Assembly (NCBI GenBank): GCA_021307345.1
Contig: CP089930.1
Span: 3,596,001-3,660,000 of the forward strand
Length of the DNA stretch: 64,000 bases
Source of the DNA: Escherichia coli
GTDB taxonomy: Bacteria > Pseudomonadota > Gammaproteobacteria > Enterobacterales > Enterobacteriaceae
Reading direction: 5' to 3'
This document shows, in pieces, positions 39,725 to 49,944 of the stretch. The notes beneath the pieces were generated by a model that had not been told where the DNA came from, made no database searches, and was given only the letters and a program-made list of their open reading frames with translations. The position numbers and the translations under genes are program-made. Every line of letters begins with the position of its first letter. Position 1 is the first letter of the stretch.

Positions 39725-39824
39725 TGGTTGCCGGATGCGGCGTGAACGCCTTATCCGGCCTACGGTTCAGGAACTCGGTTTTGTAGGCCTGATAAGACGC
39801 GTTAGCGTCGCATCAGGCAAAAAG
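39725..39824. repeat. Two REP elements (BIME) between wzxC and wcaK
   Basis: The first palindrome at 39725-39765 is GTTGCCGGATGCGGCGTG / ACGCCTTATCCGGCCTAC. The second at 39781-39824 is TTGTAGGCCTGATAAGACGCG / GCGTCGCATCAGGCAA. They lie in the 178-bp gap of the colanic operon. Confidence 0.9.
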
Positions 39825-39879
39825 CAGTAATGAAAACAACAAATACAGCCTCACCTGGCATCAAATTTATGAGGAAAAA

Positions 39880-41160
39880 ATGAAATTACTTATTCTTGGC
39901 AACCATACTTGCGGCAATCGCGGCGACAGCGCCATCCTGCGCGGCTTACTTGATGCCATCAACATCCTCAATCCACACGCCGAAGTGGACGTGATGAGTC
40001 GTTATCCGGTCAGTTCTTCCTGGCTGCTTAATCGCCCGGTGATGGGCGATCCGCTGTTCCTGCAAATGAAACAACACAACAGCGCAGCGGGCGTTGTCGG
40101 GCGCGTTAAAAAAGTCCTCCGTCGCCGCTACCAGCATCAGGTATTGCTTTCACGCGTCACCGACACCGGCAAGTTGCGTAATATCGCCATCGCCCAGGGA
40201 TTCACTGACTTCGTGCGCCTGCTGTCAGGTTACGACGCCATTATTCAGGTCGGCGGATCGTTTTTTGTCGATCTCTATGGCGTGCCGCAGTTTGAGCACG
40301 CGCTTTGCACATTTATGGCGAAAAAGCCGCTGTTTATGATTGGTCACAGTGTTGGCCCCTTCCAGAATGAGCAATTTAACCAACTGGCGAACTACGTTTT
40401 TGGTCACTGCGACGCGCTGATCCTGCGCGAATCGGTCAGCCTTGATTTGATGAAACGCAGTAATATCACTACCGTAAAAGTGGAACATGGCGTTGATACC
40501 GCGTGGCTGGTCGATCACCACACCGAAGATTTCACCGCCAGCTATGCCGTCCAACACTGGCTGGACGTTGCCGCACAACAGAAAGCGGTGGCAATTACCC
40601 TGCGCGAACTGGCACCGTTCGACAAACGTCTCGGCACCACTCAACAAGCGTATGAAAAAGCCTTTGCCGGGGTGGTCAATCGCATTCTCGACGAAGGCTA
40701 TCAGGTGATTGCGCTCTCCACCTGTACGGGTATCGACAGCTATAACAAAGACGACCGTATGGTGGCGCTCAATCTGCGCCAGCACATCAGCGATCCTGCC
40801 CGTTACCACGTAGTGATGGATGAACTTAATGATCTGGAAATGGGCAAAATTCTGGGAGCCTGTGAACTCACCGTCGGTACGCGCCTGCACTCTGCCATTA
40901 TCTCGATGAACTTTGCCACTCCGGCAATTGCCATCAACTACGAACATAAATCCGCCGGGATTATGCAGCAGTTGGGACTGCCAGAGATGGCAATTGATAT
41001 CCGTCATTTATTAGACGGCAGCCTGCAAGCGATGGTTGCGGATACCTTAGGCCAGCTTCCGGCGCTGAACGCACGACTTAACGAAGCCGTCAGTCGCGAA
41101 CGTCAGACGGGAATGCAGATGGTGCAGTCAGTGCTGGAACGCATCGGGGAGGTGAAATGA
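39880..41160 (+). CDS. wcaK: WcaK, colanic acid pyruvyl transferase
   Basis: A 426-residue polysaccharide pyruvyltransferase-family protein that adds the ketal-linked pyruvate to the terminal galactose of the unit, with phosphoenolpyruvate as donor. Family features are the start LLILGNHTCGNRGDSAIL and the C-terminal VGTRLHSAIISMNFATPAIAI. A ribosome-binding site GAGGA lies at 39870-39874, after the REP pair. It overlaps wcaL by 4 bases. Confidence 0.95.
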   Translation: MKLLILGNHTCGNRGDSAILRGLLDAINILNPHAEVDVMSRYPVSSSWLLNRPVMGDPLFLQMKQHNSAAGVVGRVKKVLRRRYQHQVLLSRVTDTGKLRNIAIAQGFTDFVRLLSGYDAIIQVGGSFFVDLYGVPQFEHALCTFMAKKPLFMIGHSVGPFQNEQFNQLANYVFGHCDALILRESVSLDLMKRSNITTVKVEHGVDTAWLVDHHTEDFTASYAVQHWLDVAAQQKAVAITLRELAPFDKRLGTTQQAYEKAFAGVVNRILDEGYQVIALSTCTGIDSYNKDDRMVALNLRQHISDPARYHVVMDELNDLEMGKILGACELTVGTRLHSAIISMNFATPAIAINYEHKSAGIMQQLGLPEMAIDIRHLLDGSLQAMVADTLGQLPALNARLNEAVSRERQTGMQMVQSVLERIGEVK

Positions 41161-42377
41161 AGGTCGGCTTCTTTTTACTGAAATTTCCGCTGTCGTCGGA
41201 AACCTTCGTCCTCAATCAAATTACCGCGTTTATTGATATGGGCTTTGAGGTGGAGATTGTCGCGCTACAAAAAGGTGACACCCAGAATACCCACGCGGCA
41301 TGGACGAAATATAACCTTGCCGCCAGAACCCGCTGGTTGCAGGACGAACCACAAGGCAAAGTAGCGAAACTGCGCCACCGTGCCAGCCAGACCTTACGCG
41401 GCATTCATCGTAAAAATACCTGGCAGGCGCTTAACCTCAAACGCTATGGTGCCGAGTCGCGGAACCTGATTTTGTCTGCCATTTGCGGCCAGGTCGCAAC
41501 ACCATTTTATGCCGATGTCTTTATCGCTCATTTTGGCCCTGCGGGGGTAACAGCAGCAAAACTACGCGAACTGGGTGTCATTCGCGGCAAAATTGCCACT
41601 ATCTTTCACGGTATTGATATCTCCAGTCGGGAAGTGCTCAACCACTACACTCCCGAATATCAACAACTGTTTCGCCGTGGCGACCTGATGTTACCAATAA
41701 GCGATCTGTGGGCCGGAAGGCTGCAAAAAATGGGCTGCCCTAAGGAAAAAATTGCCGTATCGCGCATGGGCGTGGACATGACGCGTTTTAGCCCGCGTCC
41801 GGTGAAAGCGTCCTCAACGCCGCTGGAAATCATCTCCGTCGCACGTTTAACCGAGAAAAAAGGCCTGCATGTGGCGATTGAAGCCTGCCGGCAGTTGAAA
41901 GAGCAGGGCGTGGCATTTCGCTATCGCATTCTCGGCATCGGCCCGTGGGAGCGGCGTTTACGCACGCTCATCGAACAGTATCAACTGGAAGATGTGGTGG
42001 AGATGCCAGGCTTTAAACCGAGCCACGAAGTTAAGGCGATGCTCGACGACGCGGATGTCTTTCTGCTGCCTTCAGTCACGGGCGCGGATGGCGATATGGA
42101 AGGGATACCCGTGGCATTGATGGAAGCGATGGCGGTCGGCATTCCGGTCGTTTCTACTCTGCATAGCGGCATTCCGGAACTGGTGGAGGCCGATAAATCG
42201 GGTTGGCTGGTGCCTGAGAACGATGCTCGCGCACTGGCGCAACGGCTGGCGGCGTTTAGCCAACTGGATACCGACGAACTGGCTCCGGTTGTCAAACGCG
42301 CTCGCGAAAAAGTCGAACATGATTTTAACCAGCAGGTGATCAATCGAGAGTTAGCCAGCTTGCTGCAAGCTTTATAG
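41157..42377 (+). CDS. wcaL: WcaL, colanic acid glycosyltransferase (GT4)
   Basis: A 406-residue GT-B transferase. The N-terminus is [19 protein letters not shown] and the donor site motif is [34 protein letters not shown]. Two acceptor-side motifs are [11 protein letters not shown] and [11 protein letters not shown]. It adds a side-chain sugar of the colanic unit, with galactose assigned in published pathway work. A GGAG ribosome-binding site for wcaM follows its stop. Confidence 0.94.
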   Translation: MKVGFFLLKFPLSSETFVLNQITAFIDMGFEVEIVALQKGDTQNTHAAWTKYNLAARTRWLQDEPQGKVAKLRHRASQTLRGIHRKNTWQALNLKRYGAESRNLILSAICGQVATPFYADVFIAHFGPAGVTAAKLRELGVIRGKIATIFHGIDISSREVLNHYTPEYQQLFRRGDLMLPISDLWAGRLQKMGCPKEKIAVSRMGVDMTRFSPRPVKASSTPLEIISVARLTEKKGLHVAIEACRQLKEQGVAFRYRILGIGPWERRLRTLIEQYQLEDVVEMPGFKPSHEVKAMLDDADVFLLPSVTGADGDMEGIPVALMEAMAVGIPVVSTLHSGIPELVEADKSGWLVPENDARALAQRLAAFSQLDTDELAPVVKRAREKVEHDFNQQVINRELASLLQAL

Positions 42378-42387
42378 AGGAGAACGC

Positions 42388-43782
42388 ATGTCATTTAAAA
42401 CAATCTCCCGACGCACCTTCCTGACGGCAAGCTCCGCGCTTGCCTGCCTCCATACCCCTTTCGCCCATGCACTTCCCGCCCGACAAAGCGTAAATATCAA
42501 CGACTACAATCCGCACGACTGGATCGCCTCATTTAAACAAGCCTTTAGCGAAGGGCAAACGGTCATCGTGCCTGCCGGATTTGTTTGCGACAACATCAAC
42601 ACCGGCATCTTCATCCCTCCTGGCAAAACCTTACACATTCTCGGTAGCCTGCGCGGCAACGGCAGAGGGCGATTTATCTTACAGGACGGCAGCCAGGTGA
42701 CAGGGGCGAAGGGCGGCAGTATGCATAACATCACCCTGGATGTGCGCGGTTCTGACTGCACCATCAAAGGGCTGGCGATGAGCGGATTTGGCCCGGTAAC
42801 GCAGATTTATATCGGCGGCAAAAACAAACGGGTTATGCGCAACCTGACCATCGATAACCTGACCGTGAGCCATGCTAATTACGCCATCTTACGCCAGGGA
42901 TTTCATAACCAGATTATCGGTGCCAACATCACCAATTGTAAGTTCAGCGACTTACAGGGCGACGCCATCGAATGGAACGTGGCAATCAACGACCGCGATA
43001 TTTTAATTTCCGACCACGTAATAGAACGTATCAACTGTACTAATGGCAAAATCAACTGGGGCATCGGCATAGGCCTTGCGGGAAGTACCTACGATAATAA
43101 CTATCCAGAAGACCAGGCGGTGAAAAACTTTGTCGTGGCGAATATTACAGGATCGGATTGTCGACAGCTGATTCATGTTGAAAATGGTAAACATTTCATT
43201 ATCCGTAATATCAAAGCGCGCAATATTACGCCTGATTTCAGCAAGAAAGCCGGTATTGATAACGCCACTGTAGCGATATATGGATGTGATAACTTTGTTA
43301 TTGACAATATAGAAATGGTTAATAGTGCCGGGATGTTAATCGGCTACGGCGTCATTAAAGGCAGGTATCTCTCCATACCGCAAAACTTCAGACTGAATAA
43401 TATTCACCTTGATAATACTGACCTTGCCAGGAAATTGCGCGGGATACAAATTTCAGCAGGTAACGCTGTCTCCTTTGTTGCACTGACCAATATTGAGATG
43501 AAACGTGCTTCTCTGGAGCTACACAACAAACCGCAGCACCTTTTTATGCGTAATATCAATGTGATGCAAGAATCTTCGGTTGGCCCGGCATTGACCATGA
43601 ACTTTGACTTGCGTAAGGATGTCCGTGGGACATTTATGGCAAAGAACGAGACGCTACTGTCACTGGTAAATGTTCATGTGGTGAATGAAAAAGGACAAAG
43701 CTCTGTCGATATCGACAGGATTAATCACCATATCGTTAATGTGGAAAAGATAAACTTCAGGCTACCGAAACGGGAACGATAG
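42388..43782 (+). CDS. wcaM: WcaM, beta-helix protein with twin-arginine signal
   Basis: Last gene of the colanic operon, 464 residues. The N-terminus has a Tat motif SRRTFLTAS (residues 7-15), a hydrophobic stretch and a likely cleavage site after AHA (about residue 28). The rest is a right-handed beta-helix of the pectin-lyase type with many N-rich turns ([13 protein letters not shown]). WcaM is a known Tat substrate in E. coli. No enzymatic role is established; a periplasmic lyase or polymer-handling role fits the fold. The AT content rises in its last third. Confidence 0.94.
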   Translation: MSFKTISRRTFLTASSALACLHTPFAHALPARQSVNINDYNPHDWIASFKQAFSEGQTVIVPAGFVCDNINTGIFIPPGKTLHILGSLRGNGRGRFILQDGSQVTGAKGGSMHNITLDVRGSDCTIKGLAMSGFGPVTQIYIGGKNKRVMRNLTIDNLTVSHANYAILRQGFHNQIIGANITNCKFSDLQGDAIEWNVAINDRDILISDHVIERINCTNGKINWGIGIGLAGSTYDNNYPEDQAVKNFVVANITGSDCRQLIHVENGKHFIIRNIKARNITPDFSKKAGIDNATVAIYGCDNFVIDNIEMVNSAGMLIGYGVIKGRYLSIPQNFRLNNIHLDNTDLARKLRGIQISAGNAVSFVALTNIEMKRASLELHNKPQHLFMRNINVMQESSVGPALTMNFDLRKDVRGTFMAKNETLLSLVNVHVVNEKGQSSVDIDRINHHIVNVEKINFRLPKRER

Positions 43783-43817
43783 ATTTGCGACCATTCCTGG
43801 AAAAATGGCACCATACT

Positions 43818-43831
43818 TAAGAATAACGCTA
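43818..43831 (+). promoter_or_regulatory. RcsAB-like box upstream of galF
   Basis: TAAGAATAACGCTA matches 11 of 14 positions of the RcsAB consensus TAAGAATATTCCTA. It lies about 100 bp before a candidate -10 of galF. Activation of galF by Rcs is known for Klebsiella capsule loci; here it is an inference. Confidence 0.5.
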
Positions 43832-43920
43832 CTGCAATCCTGGACAAAGCGGCGTAACATCGGAAGGAAATCAGTAATCAATTCAGGGTAATTGATGCTG
43901 GCGAAAAAAATCGAACAAGC

Positions 43921-43926
43921 TATAAT
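43921..43926 (+). promoter_or_regulatory. Candidate galF -10 element
   Basis: Perfect TATAAT 31 bp upstream of the galF ATG. No strong -35 at normal spacing is visible, so an activator may be needed. Confidence 0.5.
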
Positions 43927-43956
43927 TCAGCAACCATTTTACAGGTGGATGAAATA

Positions 43957-44850
43957 ATGACGAATTTAAAAGCAGTTATTCCTGTAGCGGGTCTTGGGAT
44001 GCATATGTTGCCTGCCACTAAGGCGATTCCTAAAGAGATGCTACCCATCGTCGATAAGCCAATGATTCAGTACATTGTTGACGAGATTGTGGCTGCAGGA
44101 ATCAAAGAAATCCTCCTGGTAACTCATGCGTCTAAAAACGCGGTCGAAAACCACTTCGACACCTCTTATGAATTAGAATCTCTCCTTGAGCTGCGCGTGA
44201 AGCGACAGCTGCTGGCAGAAGTGCAGTCCATCTGCCCACCGGGTGTGACCATTATGAACGTGCGTCAGGGCGAACCATTAGGTTTAGGCCACTCCATTTT
44301 GTGTGCCCGGCCGGCTATTGGTGATAATCCATTTGTCGTCGTACTACCCGATGTGGTTATTGATGATGCCAGCGCCGATCCGTTGCGTTACAACCTTGCA
44401 GCAATGATTGCGCGCTTCAATGAAACTGGCCGCAGCCAGGTATTGGCAAAACGTATGCCGGGTGACCTCTCTGAATACTCCGTCATCCAGACTAAAGAGC
44501 CGCTGGATCGCGAAGGTAAAGTCAGCCGCATCGTTGAATTTATCGAAAAACCCGATCAGCCGCAGACGCTGGACTCAGACATTATGGCCGTAGGTCGTTA
44601 TGTGCTTTCTGCCGATATTTGGCCTGAACTGGAGCGCACTCAGCCAGGTGCATGGGGACGTATTCAGCTAACAGATGCCATTGCTGAACTGGCGAAAAAA
44701 CAGTCCGTTGACGCAATGCTGATGACTGGTGACAGTTACGATTGTGGTAAGAAAATGGGCTATATGCAGGCGTTTGTAAAATATGGGCTGCGCAACCTGA
44801 AAGAAGGGGCGAAGTTCCGCAAAGGCATTGAGAAGTTGTTAAGCGAATAA
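43957..44850 (+). CDS. galF: GalF, non-catalytic GalU homologue
   Basis: A 297-residue relative of UTP-glucose-1-phosphate uridylyltransferase. The start ATG 43957 follows AGGTGG (43943-43948) and is the usual one. The active-site loop, which in GalU reads [18 protein letters not shown], here reads [18 protein letters not shown]: Thr and the catalytic Arg are replaced by Met15-His16. GalF is thought to modulate GalU and so the UDP-glucose pool. It marks the upstream border of O-antigen loci in E. coli. Confidence 0.97.
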   Translation: MTNLKAVIPVAGLGMHMLPATKAIPKEMLPIVDKPMIQYIVDEIVAAGIKEILLVTHASKNAVENHFDTSYELESLLELRVKRQLLAEVQSICPPGVTIMNVRQGEPLGLGHSILCARPAIGDNPFVVVLPDVVIDDASADPLRYNLAAMIARFNETGRSQVLAKRMPGDLSEYSVIQTKEPLDREGKVSRIVEFIEKPDQPQTLDSDIMAVGRYVLSADIWPELERTQPGAWGRIQLTDAIAELAKKQSVDAMLMTGDSYDCGKKMGYMQAFVKYGLRNLKEGAKFRKGIEKLLSE

Positions 44851-44890
44851 CGAAAATCTGACAGGAAGTGTCGGTCAGTAAGAAATTAAA

Positions 44891-44952
44891 AACGGCAGTG
44901 AAGATTCATAGCATAAGTTTTGCGCATTGAATTTTCCTGCCGTTGTTTTTTA
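44891..44952 (+). terminator. Likely terminator after galF
   Basis: AACGGCAG (44891-44898) pairs perfectly with CTGCCGTT (44937-44944), followed by GTTTTTTAT. The loop is long (38 bases), so efficiency is uncertain. Confidence 0.6.
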
Positions 44953-45221
44953 TGAATTTCAATAATAACAATGAGTTAGCAAGCAGCTTCGCGTCAAACT
45001 TTTCCAGGATTTTCCTTGTTTCTATGGCTGTTTGGTAAGACAATTAGCGTTTGAATTTTTTGGATTTGGCACGAGCGAGTTAGGTTCGTCATATCGTAGT
45101 CATGCACGCAGTGCTCTGGTAGCTGTTAAGCCAGGGGCGGTAGCGTGCACTAATGCCTCTATTAATCAATTCTGGAGCAGTCTATTTCACAGCATGCTCT
45201 ATAGCTATATGGAATAAAAAA
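44953..45221 (+). other. Leader of the O-antigen operon
   Basis: No gene is seen in this 269-bp stretch. It must hold the rml operon promoter, but no convincing -35/-10 pair could be chosen. It carries JUMPStart/ops at 45109-45147, and the 74 bases from ops to the rmlB start contain no obvious hairpin. Confidence 0.6.
45109..45147 (+). promoter_or_regulatory. JUMPStart with ops element, O-antigen operon
   Basis: A 39-bp JUMPStart with an exact ops element GGCGGTAGCGTG at 45136-45147, the RfaH recruitment signal. It is identical in the last 16 bases to the copy in front of wza and differs mainly in the left third. Confidence 0.94.
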
Positions 45222-46307
45222 GTGAAGATACTTGTAACTGGTGGCGCAGGGTTTATTGGCTCTGCTGTAGTTCGTCACATTATAAATAATACGCAGGACA
45301 GTGTTGTTAATGTCGATAAATTGACTTACGCCGGAAACCTGGAATCGCTCGCTGAAGTTTCTGATTCTGAACGTTATTCATTTGAGCATGCAGATATCTG
45401 CGATGCCGTAGCTATGGCGCGTATTTTCGCACAGCACCAGCCAGACGCGGTGATGCACCTGGCGGCAGAGAGCCACGTTGACCGTTCAATAACTGGCCCT
45501 GCGGCATTTATTGAAACCAATATTGTGGGTACTTATGTTCTTTTAGAAGCAGCGCGCAATTACTGGTCTGCTCTGAATGATGAAAAGAAAAAAAGTTTCC
45601 GCTTTCATCATATTTCTACTGATGAAGTGTATGGCGATTTACCCCATCCGGATGAAGTAAATAATAACGAAGCGTTACCGCTATTTACGGAAACGACAGC
45701 CTACGCGCCAAGTAGCCCGTATTCTGCTTCTAAAGCTTCCAGCGATCATTTGGTACGCGCATGGAAGCGAACTTATGGTTTACCGACTATTGTGACTAAT
45801 TGCTCTAACAATTATGGTCCTTATCATTTCCCGGAAAAACTTATTCCATTGGTTATTCTGAATGCTCTGGAAGGTAAGGCATTACCTATTTATGGCAAAG
45901 GGGATCAAATTCGCGACTGGTTGTATGTAGAGGATCATGCTCGTGCGTTATATACCGTCGTAACCGAAGGTAAAGCGGGTGAAACGTATAACATTGGTGG
46001 ACACAACGAAAAGAAAAACATCGATGTAGTGCTCACAATTTGTGATTTGCTGGATGAGATTGTACCGAAAGAGAAATCTTATCGTGAGCAAATTACTTAT
46101 GTTGCCGATCGCCCAGGGCATGATCGCCGTTATGCAATTGATGCCGATAAAATTAGCCGCGAATTGGGCTGGAAACCGCAAGAAACGTTTGAGAGCGGTA
46201 TTCGTAAAACGGTGGAATGGTATCTGGCTAATACAAATTGGGTTGAGAATGTGAAAAGCGGTGCTTATCAGTCGTGGATTGAACAAAACTATGAGGGCCG
46301 CCAGTAA
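45222..46307 (+). CDS. rmlB: dTDP-glucose 4,6-dehydratase RmlB
   Basis: Second step of dTDP-L-rhamnose synthesis. It has 361 residues counted from the GTG at 45222 ([17 protein letters not shown]), which is the usual start; a 23-residue extension upstream overlaps the leader and is not conserved. It is an SDR with GGAGFIG at the N-terminus, catalytic residues in [10 protein letters not shown] and the YxxxK pair in [10 protein letters not shown]. Its last base overlaps the rmlD start. Codon use is normal at its start. Confidence 0.97.
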   Translation: MKILVTGGAGFIGSAVVRHIINNTQDSVVNVDKLTYAGNLESLAEVSDSERYSFEHADICDAVAMARIFAQHQPDAVMHLAAESHVDRSITGPAAFIETNIVGTYVLLEAARNYWSALNDEKKKSFRFHHISTDEVYGDLPHPDEVNNNEALPLFTETTAYAPSSPYSASKASSDHLVRAWKRTYGLPTIVTNCSNNYGPYHFPEKLIPLVILNALEGKALPIYGKGDQIRDWLYVEDHARALYTVVTEGKAGETYNIGGHNEKKNIDVVLTICDLLDEIVPKEKSYREQITYVADRPGHDRRYAIDADKISRELGWKPQETFESGIRKTVEWYLANTNWVENVKSGAYQSWIEQNYEGRQ

Positions 46308-47206
46308 TGAATATCCTGCTTTTCGGCAAAACAGGGCAGGTGGGTTGGGAACTGCAACGTGCTCTGGCACCGCTAGGTAATCTGATTGCTCTTGATGTTC
46401 ACTCCACTGATTATTGTGGCGATTTCAGCAACCCCGAAGGTGTGGCTGAAACTGTCAAAAAAATTCGCCCTGATGTTATTGTTAATGCGGCTGCTCACAC
46501 TGCAGTAGACAAAGCGGAATCAGAACCGGATTTCGCACAATTACTTAACGCGACAAGCGTCGAAGCGATTGCAAAAGCCGCTAATGAAGTCGGAGCCTGG
46601 GTAATTCATTACTCAACTGACTACGTCTTCCCTGGAACTGGTGACATGCCATGGCTGGAGACTGATGCAACAGCACCGCTAAATGTCTACGGTGAAACCA
46701 AGCTAGCTGGGGAAAAAGCGTTACAAGAACATTGCGCAAAGCATCTTATTTTCCGTACCAGCTGGGTATACGCTGGTAAAGGAAATAACTTTGCCAAAAC
46801 GATGTTGCGCCTGGCAAAAGAACGCGAAGAGTTGGCTGTGATAAACGATCAATTTGGCGCACCAACAGGTGCTGAATTGCTGGCTGATTGCACCGCTCAT
46901 GCCATTCGCGTGGCAGTAAACAAACCAGAAGTTGCTGGTTTGTACCATCTGGTTGCTGGCGGTACAACAACCTGGCACGATTATGCTGCTCTGGTATTTG
47001 AAGAAGCGCGCAAAGCAGGGATCAACCTTGCTCTTAACAAACTCAACGCCGTGCCAACAACGGCCTATCCCACACCAGCCCGTCGTCCCCATAACTCTCG
47101 CCTCAATACAGAAAAGTTTCAGCAGAACTTTGCGCTTGTCTTGCCTGACTGGCAGGTGGGCGTGAAACGTATGCTCAACGAATTATTTACGACTACGGCA
47201 ATTTAA
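46307..47206 (+). CDS. rmlD: dTDP-4-dehydrorhamnose reductase RmlD
   Basis: Last step of dTDP-L-rhamnose synthesis, NADPH-dependent. It has 299 residues. The Rossmann motif is FGKTGQVGWEL, the active site has Thr and Tyr in YSTDYVFPGTG and the Lys in YGETKLAGE. It is translated directly after rmlB. The next gap (47207-47264) holds a small hairpin (TCTCGCTC/GAGCGGGA). Confidence 0.97.
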   Translation: MNILLFGKTGQVGWELQRALAPLGNLIALDVHSTDYCGDFSNPEGVAETVKKIRPDVIVNAAAHTAVDKAESEPDFAQLLNATSVEAIAKAANEVGAWVIHYSTDYVFPGTGDMPWLETDATAPLNVYGETKLAGEKALQEHCAKHLIFRTSWVYAGKGNNFAKTMLRLAKEREELAVINDQFGAPTGAELLADCTAHAIRVAVNKPEVAGLYHLVAGGTTTWHDYAALVFEEARKAGINLALNKLNAVPTTAYPTPARRPHNSRLNTEKFQQNFALVLPDWQVGVKRMLNELFTTTAI

Positions 47207-47264
47207 CAAATTTTTGCATCTCGCTCATGATGCCAGAGCGGGATGAATTAAAAGGAATGGTGAA

Positions 47265-48143
47265 ATGAAAACGCGTAAAGGTATTATTCTGGCTGGTGGT
47301 TCCGGCACTCGTCTTTATCCTGTGACGATGGCAGTAAGTAAACAACTGCTGCCGATTTATGATAAACCGATGATTTATTATCCGCTTTCAACGCTTATGT
47401 TAGCGGGTATTCGCGATATTCTTATTATCAGTACGCCACAGGATACACCACGTTTTGAGCAATTACTTGGCAACGGTAGCCAGTGGGGACTTAATCTTCA
47501 GTATAAAGTACAACCCAGTCCAGATGGTCTGGCACAAGCGTTTATCATTGGTGAAGATTTTATTGGTGGCGATGATTGTGCACTGGTGCTTGGTGATAAT
47601 ATCTTCTATGGACACGACTTGCCGAAATTAATGGAAGCTGCTGTTAACAAAGAAAGCGGTGCAACGGTATTTGCTTATCACGTTAATGATCCTGAACGTT
47701 ATGGTGTAGTGGAGTTTGATAAGAGCGGAACAGCCATTAGTCTTGAAGAAAAACCATTAGAGCCAAAAAGCAATTATGCTGTAACCGGACTTTATTTCTA
47801 TGACAATGACGTTGTAGAAATGGCGAAAAACCTTAAACCATCTGCGCGTGGTGAACTGGAAATTACCGATATTAACCGCATTTATATGGAACAAGGACGT
47901 TTGTCTGTTGCTATGATGGGGCGTGGCTATGCGTGGCTGGATACAGGGACGCATCAAAGCCTTATTGAAGCAAGTAACTTCATTGCAACGATTGAAGAGC
48001 GTCAGGGATTAAAGGTATCTTGCCCGGAAGAGATTGCTTACCGTAAAGGGTTTATTGATGCTGAGCAAGTAAAGGTATTAGCCGAGCCGCTGAAGAAAAA
48101 TGCTTATGGTCAATATCTGCTGAAAATGATTAAAGGTTATTAA
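47265..48143 (+). CDS. rmlA: Glucose-1-phosphate thymidylyltransferase RmlA
   Basis: First step of dTDP-rhamnose synthesis: dTTP and glucose-1-phosphate to dTDP-glucose. It has 292 residues. The signature is [29 protein letters not shown] cut here into its key residues: Gly-rich loop, Arg15 and the Lys in SKQ. Product-site motifs are LGDNIFYG and LEEKP. An AAAGGA site (47252-47257) precedes the ATG. Confidence 0.96.
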   Translation: MKTRKGIILAGGSGTRLYPVTMAVSKQLLPIYDKPMIYYPLSTLMLAGIRDILIISTPQDTPRFEQLLGNGSQWGLNLQYKVQPSPDGLAQAFIIGEDFIGGDDCALVLGDNIFYGHDLPKLMEAAVNKESGATVFAYHVNDPERYGVVEFDKSGTAISLEEKPLEPKSNYAVTGLYFYDNDVVEMAKNLKPSARGELEITDINRIYMEQGRLSVAMMGRGYAWLDTGTHQSLIEASNFIATIEERQGLKVSCPEEIAYRKGFIDAEQVKVLAEPLKKNAYGQYLLKMIKGY

Positions 48144-48147
48144 TAAA

Positions 48148-48693
48148 ATGAACGTAATTGAAACTGAAATTCCTGATGTGCTAATTTTTGAACCTAAAGT
48201 ATTTGGTGATGAACGTGGTTTCTTTTTTGAGAGTTTTAACCAGAAAGTATTTGAAGAAGCTGTAGGACGGAAGGTTGAATTTGTTCAGGATAACCATTCT
48301 AAATCCAGCAAAGGCGTATTACGCGGGCTTCATTACCAGCTAGAACCTTATGCCCAAGGAAAACTGGTACGCTGTGTTGTCGGTGAAGTTTTTGATGTTG
48401 CGGTTGATATTCGCAAATCGTCACCTACGTTTGGCAAGTGGGTTGGTGTGAATTTATCTGCTGAGAATAAGCGCCAGTTGTGGATCCCTGAGGGGTTTGC
48501 ACATGGTTTTTTAGTGCTGAGTGAAACGGCAGAATTTGTTTATAAAACAACTAATTACTATCATCCTGAGAGTGATAGAGGGATTATTTGGGATGATAAA
48601 GAGATTGGCATCGTATGGCCGTTTAAGTCTAAGGTATTGCTTTCTGTAAAGGACGCCAGACAACCCTCTCTTAATATAGCAAATATGTTATAA
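48148..48693 (+). CDS. rmlC: dTDP-4-dehydrorhamnose 3,5-epimerase RmlC
   Basis: Third step of dTDP-L-rhamnose synthesis. It has 181 residues, a cupin fold with the catalytic His in LRGLHYQLEPYAQGKLVR and Tyr in the FVYKTTNYY segment. The base composition falls in this gene, and from its end the AT-rich, strain-specific part of the O-antigen cluster begins. Confidence 0.96.
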   Translation: MNVIETEIPDVLIFEPKVFGDERGFFFESFNQKVFEEAVGRKVEFVQDNHSKSSKGVLRGLHYQLEPYAQGKLVRCVVGEVFDVAVDIRKSSPTFGKWVGVNLSAENKRQLWIPEGFAHGFLVLSETAEFVYKTTNYYHPESDRGIIWDDKEIGIVWPFKSKVLLSVKDARQPSLNIANML

Positions 48694-48696
48694 ACC

Positions 48697-49944
48697 ATGA
48701 ATAACATTCTTTTGAAAAATATAGCTTCAATGTTCGGAATACAGAGCATGAACTATATTATACCACTCATCACATTACCATATTTAGTACATAAATTAGG
48801 GCCAGAGTCATATGGAATACTTGGATTTTCCCTTGCACTAATTCAATATTTTACACGTTTAACTGATTATGGCTTCAACCTAAGCGCAACTAAAGAAATT
48901 GCTTCGAATAAAAATATAAATTATGTCAGCAAGGTGTATTGGAGTGTATTTTACTGTAAGCTTATACTTTTAGTAATAAGTGCTGCAGTTTTAGGCCTTG
49001 CAATACATTTGAATGATTTTCTTTCAACGAATAAAATAGTGATTTGGTGTTCGTTTGTAGCTGTTTTTGGTAGCTTATTATTTCCGATTTGGTTATTCCA
49101 AGGCCTGGAAAGAATGGGGGGGATAGCTATTTCAAATATAAGCGCAAGAATAATATCGGTGCCCTTTATTTTTATATTTGTTAGTCAACCAGAAGATTCA
49201 TGGGTCGCAGCTCTTATAACGAGTTTAACAACGATACTAACTGGTTTGATTGCAATGTTACTTGTAGCTAAGTATAAAATGGTCAAGTTAAGGAGAATAT
49301 CAGTTGCTGATATTACATTTCAATTTAAATCAGGTTTTCACATATTCGTCTCAACTAATGCTGTGAGCGTCTATACAACCAGCGTTCCTGTTATTCTAGG
49401 ATTAATTTCCGGACCGATTTCGGTTGGGTATTTTGTAGCGGCTGATAAATTAAGAATGGCATTACAAGGGCTAATAACCCCTATATCACAAGCCGTTTAT
49501 CCAAGAATTATATACTTAATAAAAAACAATAAAAACCAATCGATTTTATTCGTCAAAAGATTATTTGTTATTCAAGCAGTGTTAACTTTATTTATCACAG
49601 TTACACTAATTTTTGCTGCGCCTTTTATAGTTAGTCAATTGTATGGCGAAAGTTATTCAAACTCAATACTTATACTTCAAATATTGGCTCCCACTATATT
49701 TTTGACAGGTATTAGTAATATTTTAGGTACGCAAGTGTTACTTACACATGGATATAATAAAGTTTTCGCAAAAATAGTTATTATAGCTGCGTTGGCAAGC
49801 TTGATTATAATTTTTCCATTGGTTTTGATGTATTCTGAATTTGGTGCTGCAATTTCAATTGTGATCACGGAAATAATAGTTGCATTATTAATGATGGTTG
49901 CCATCACAAGGCTAAATATTAACCCTTTTCGCAGGATTGAATAA
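48697..49944 (+). CDS. wzx: Wzx, O-antigen unit flippase
   Basis: A 415-residue MOP-type membrane protein with about 12 hydrophobic helices. The N-terminus is typical of Wzx (LLKNIASMFGIQSMNYIIPLITLPYLVHKLGPESYG). Few charged residues lie between helices. It should flip the undecaprenyl-linked O-unit to the periplasm. It starts 3 bases after rmlC and overlaps the next gene by one base (TAATG). It is strongly AT-rich with many ATA and TTA codons, a sign of horizontal origin. Confidence 0.9.
   Translation: MNNILLKNIASMFGIQSMNYIIPLITLPYLVHKLGPESYGILGFSLALIQYFTRLTDYGFNLSATKEIASNKNINYVSKVYWSVFYCKLILLVISAAVLGLAIHLNDFLSTNKIVIWCSFVAVFGSLLFPIWLFQGLERMGGIAISNISARIISVPFIFIFVSQPEDSWVAALITSLTTILTGLIAMLLVAKYKMVKLRRISVADITFQFKSGFHIFVSTNAVSVYTTSVPVILGLISGPISVGYFVAADKLRMALQGLITPISQAVYPRIIYLIKNNKNQSILFVKRLFVIQAVLTLFITVTLIFAAPFIVSQLYGESYSNSILILQILAPTIFLTGISNILGTQVLLTHGYNKVFAKIVIIAALASLIIIFPLVLMYSEFGAAISIVITEIIVALLMMVAITRLNINPFRRIE

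Noticed and set aside
24789-39824. Palindromes between colanic genes considered as terminators ending the operon
   Set aside because: They match REP/BIME structure and lack T-runs; the genes beyond them belong to the same pathway and RfaH-dependent operon.
40225-41007. 260-residue open frame on the minus strand across wcaK
   Set aside because: Antisense to a conserved gene and with no recognisable domain or start signal.
45153-45221. N-terminal extension of RmlB
   Set aside because: The extra residues precede the conserved KILVTGGAG start, lie in the leader just after ops, and have no ribosome-binding site.
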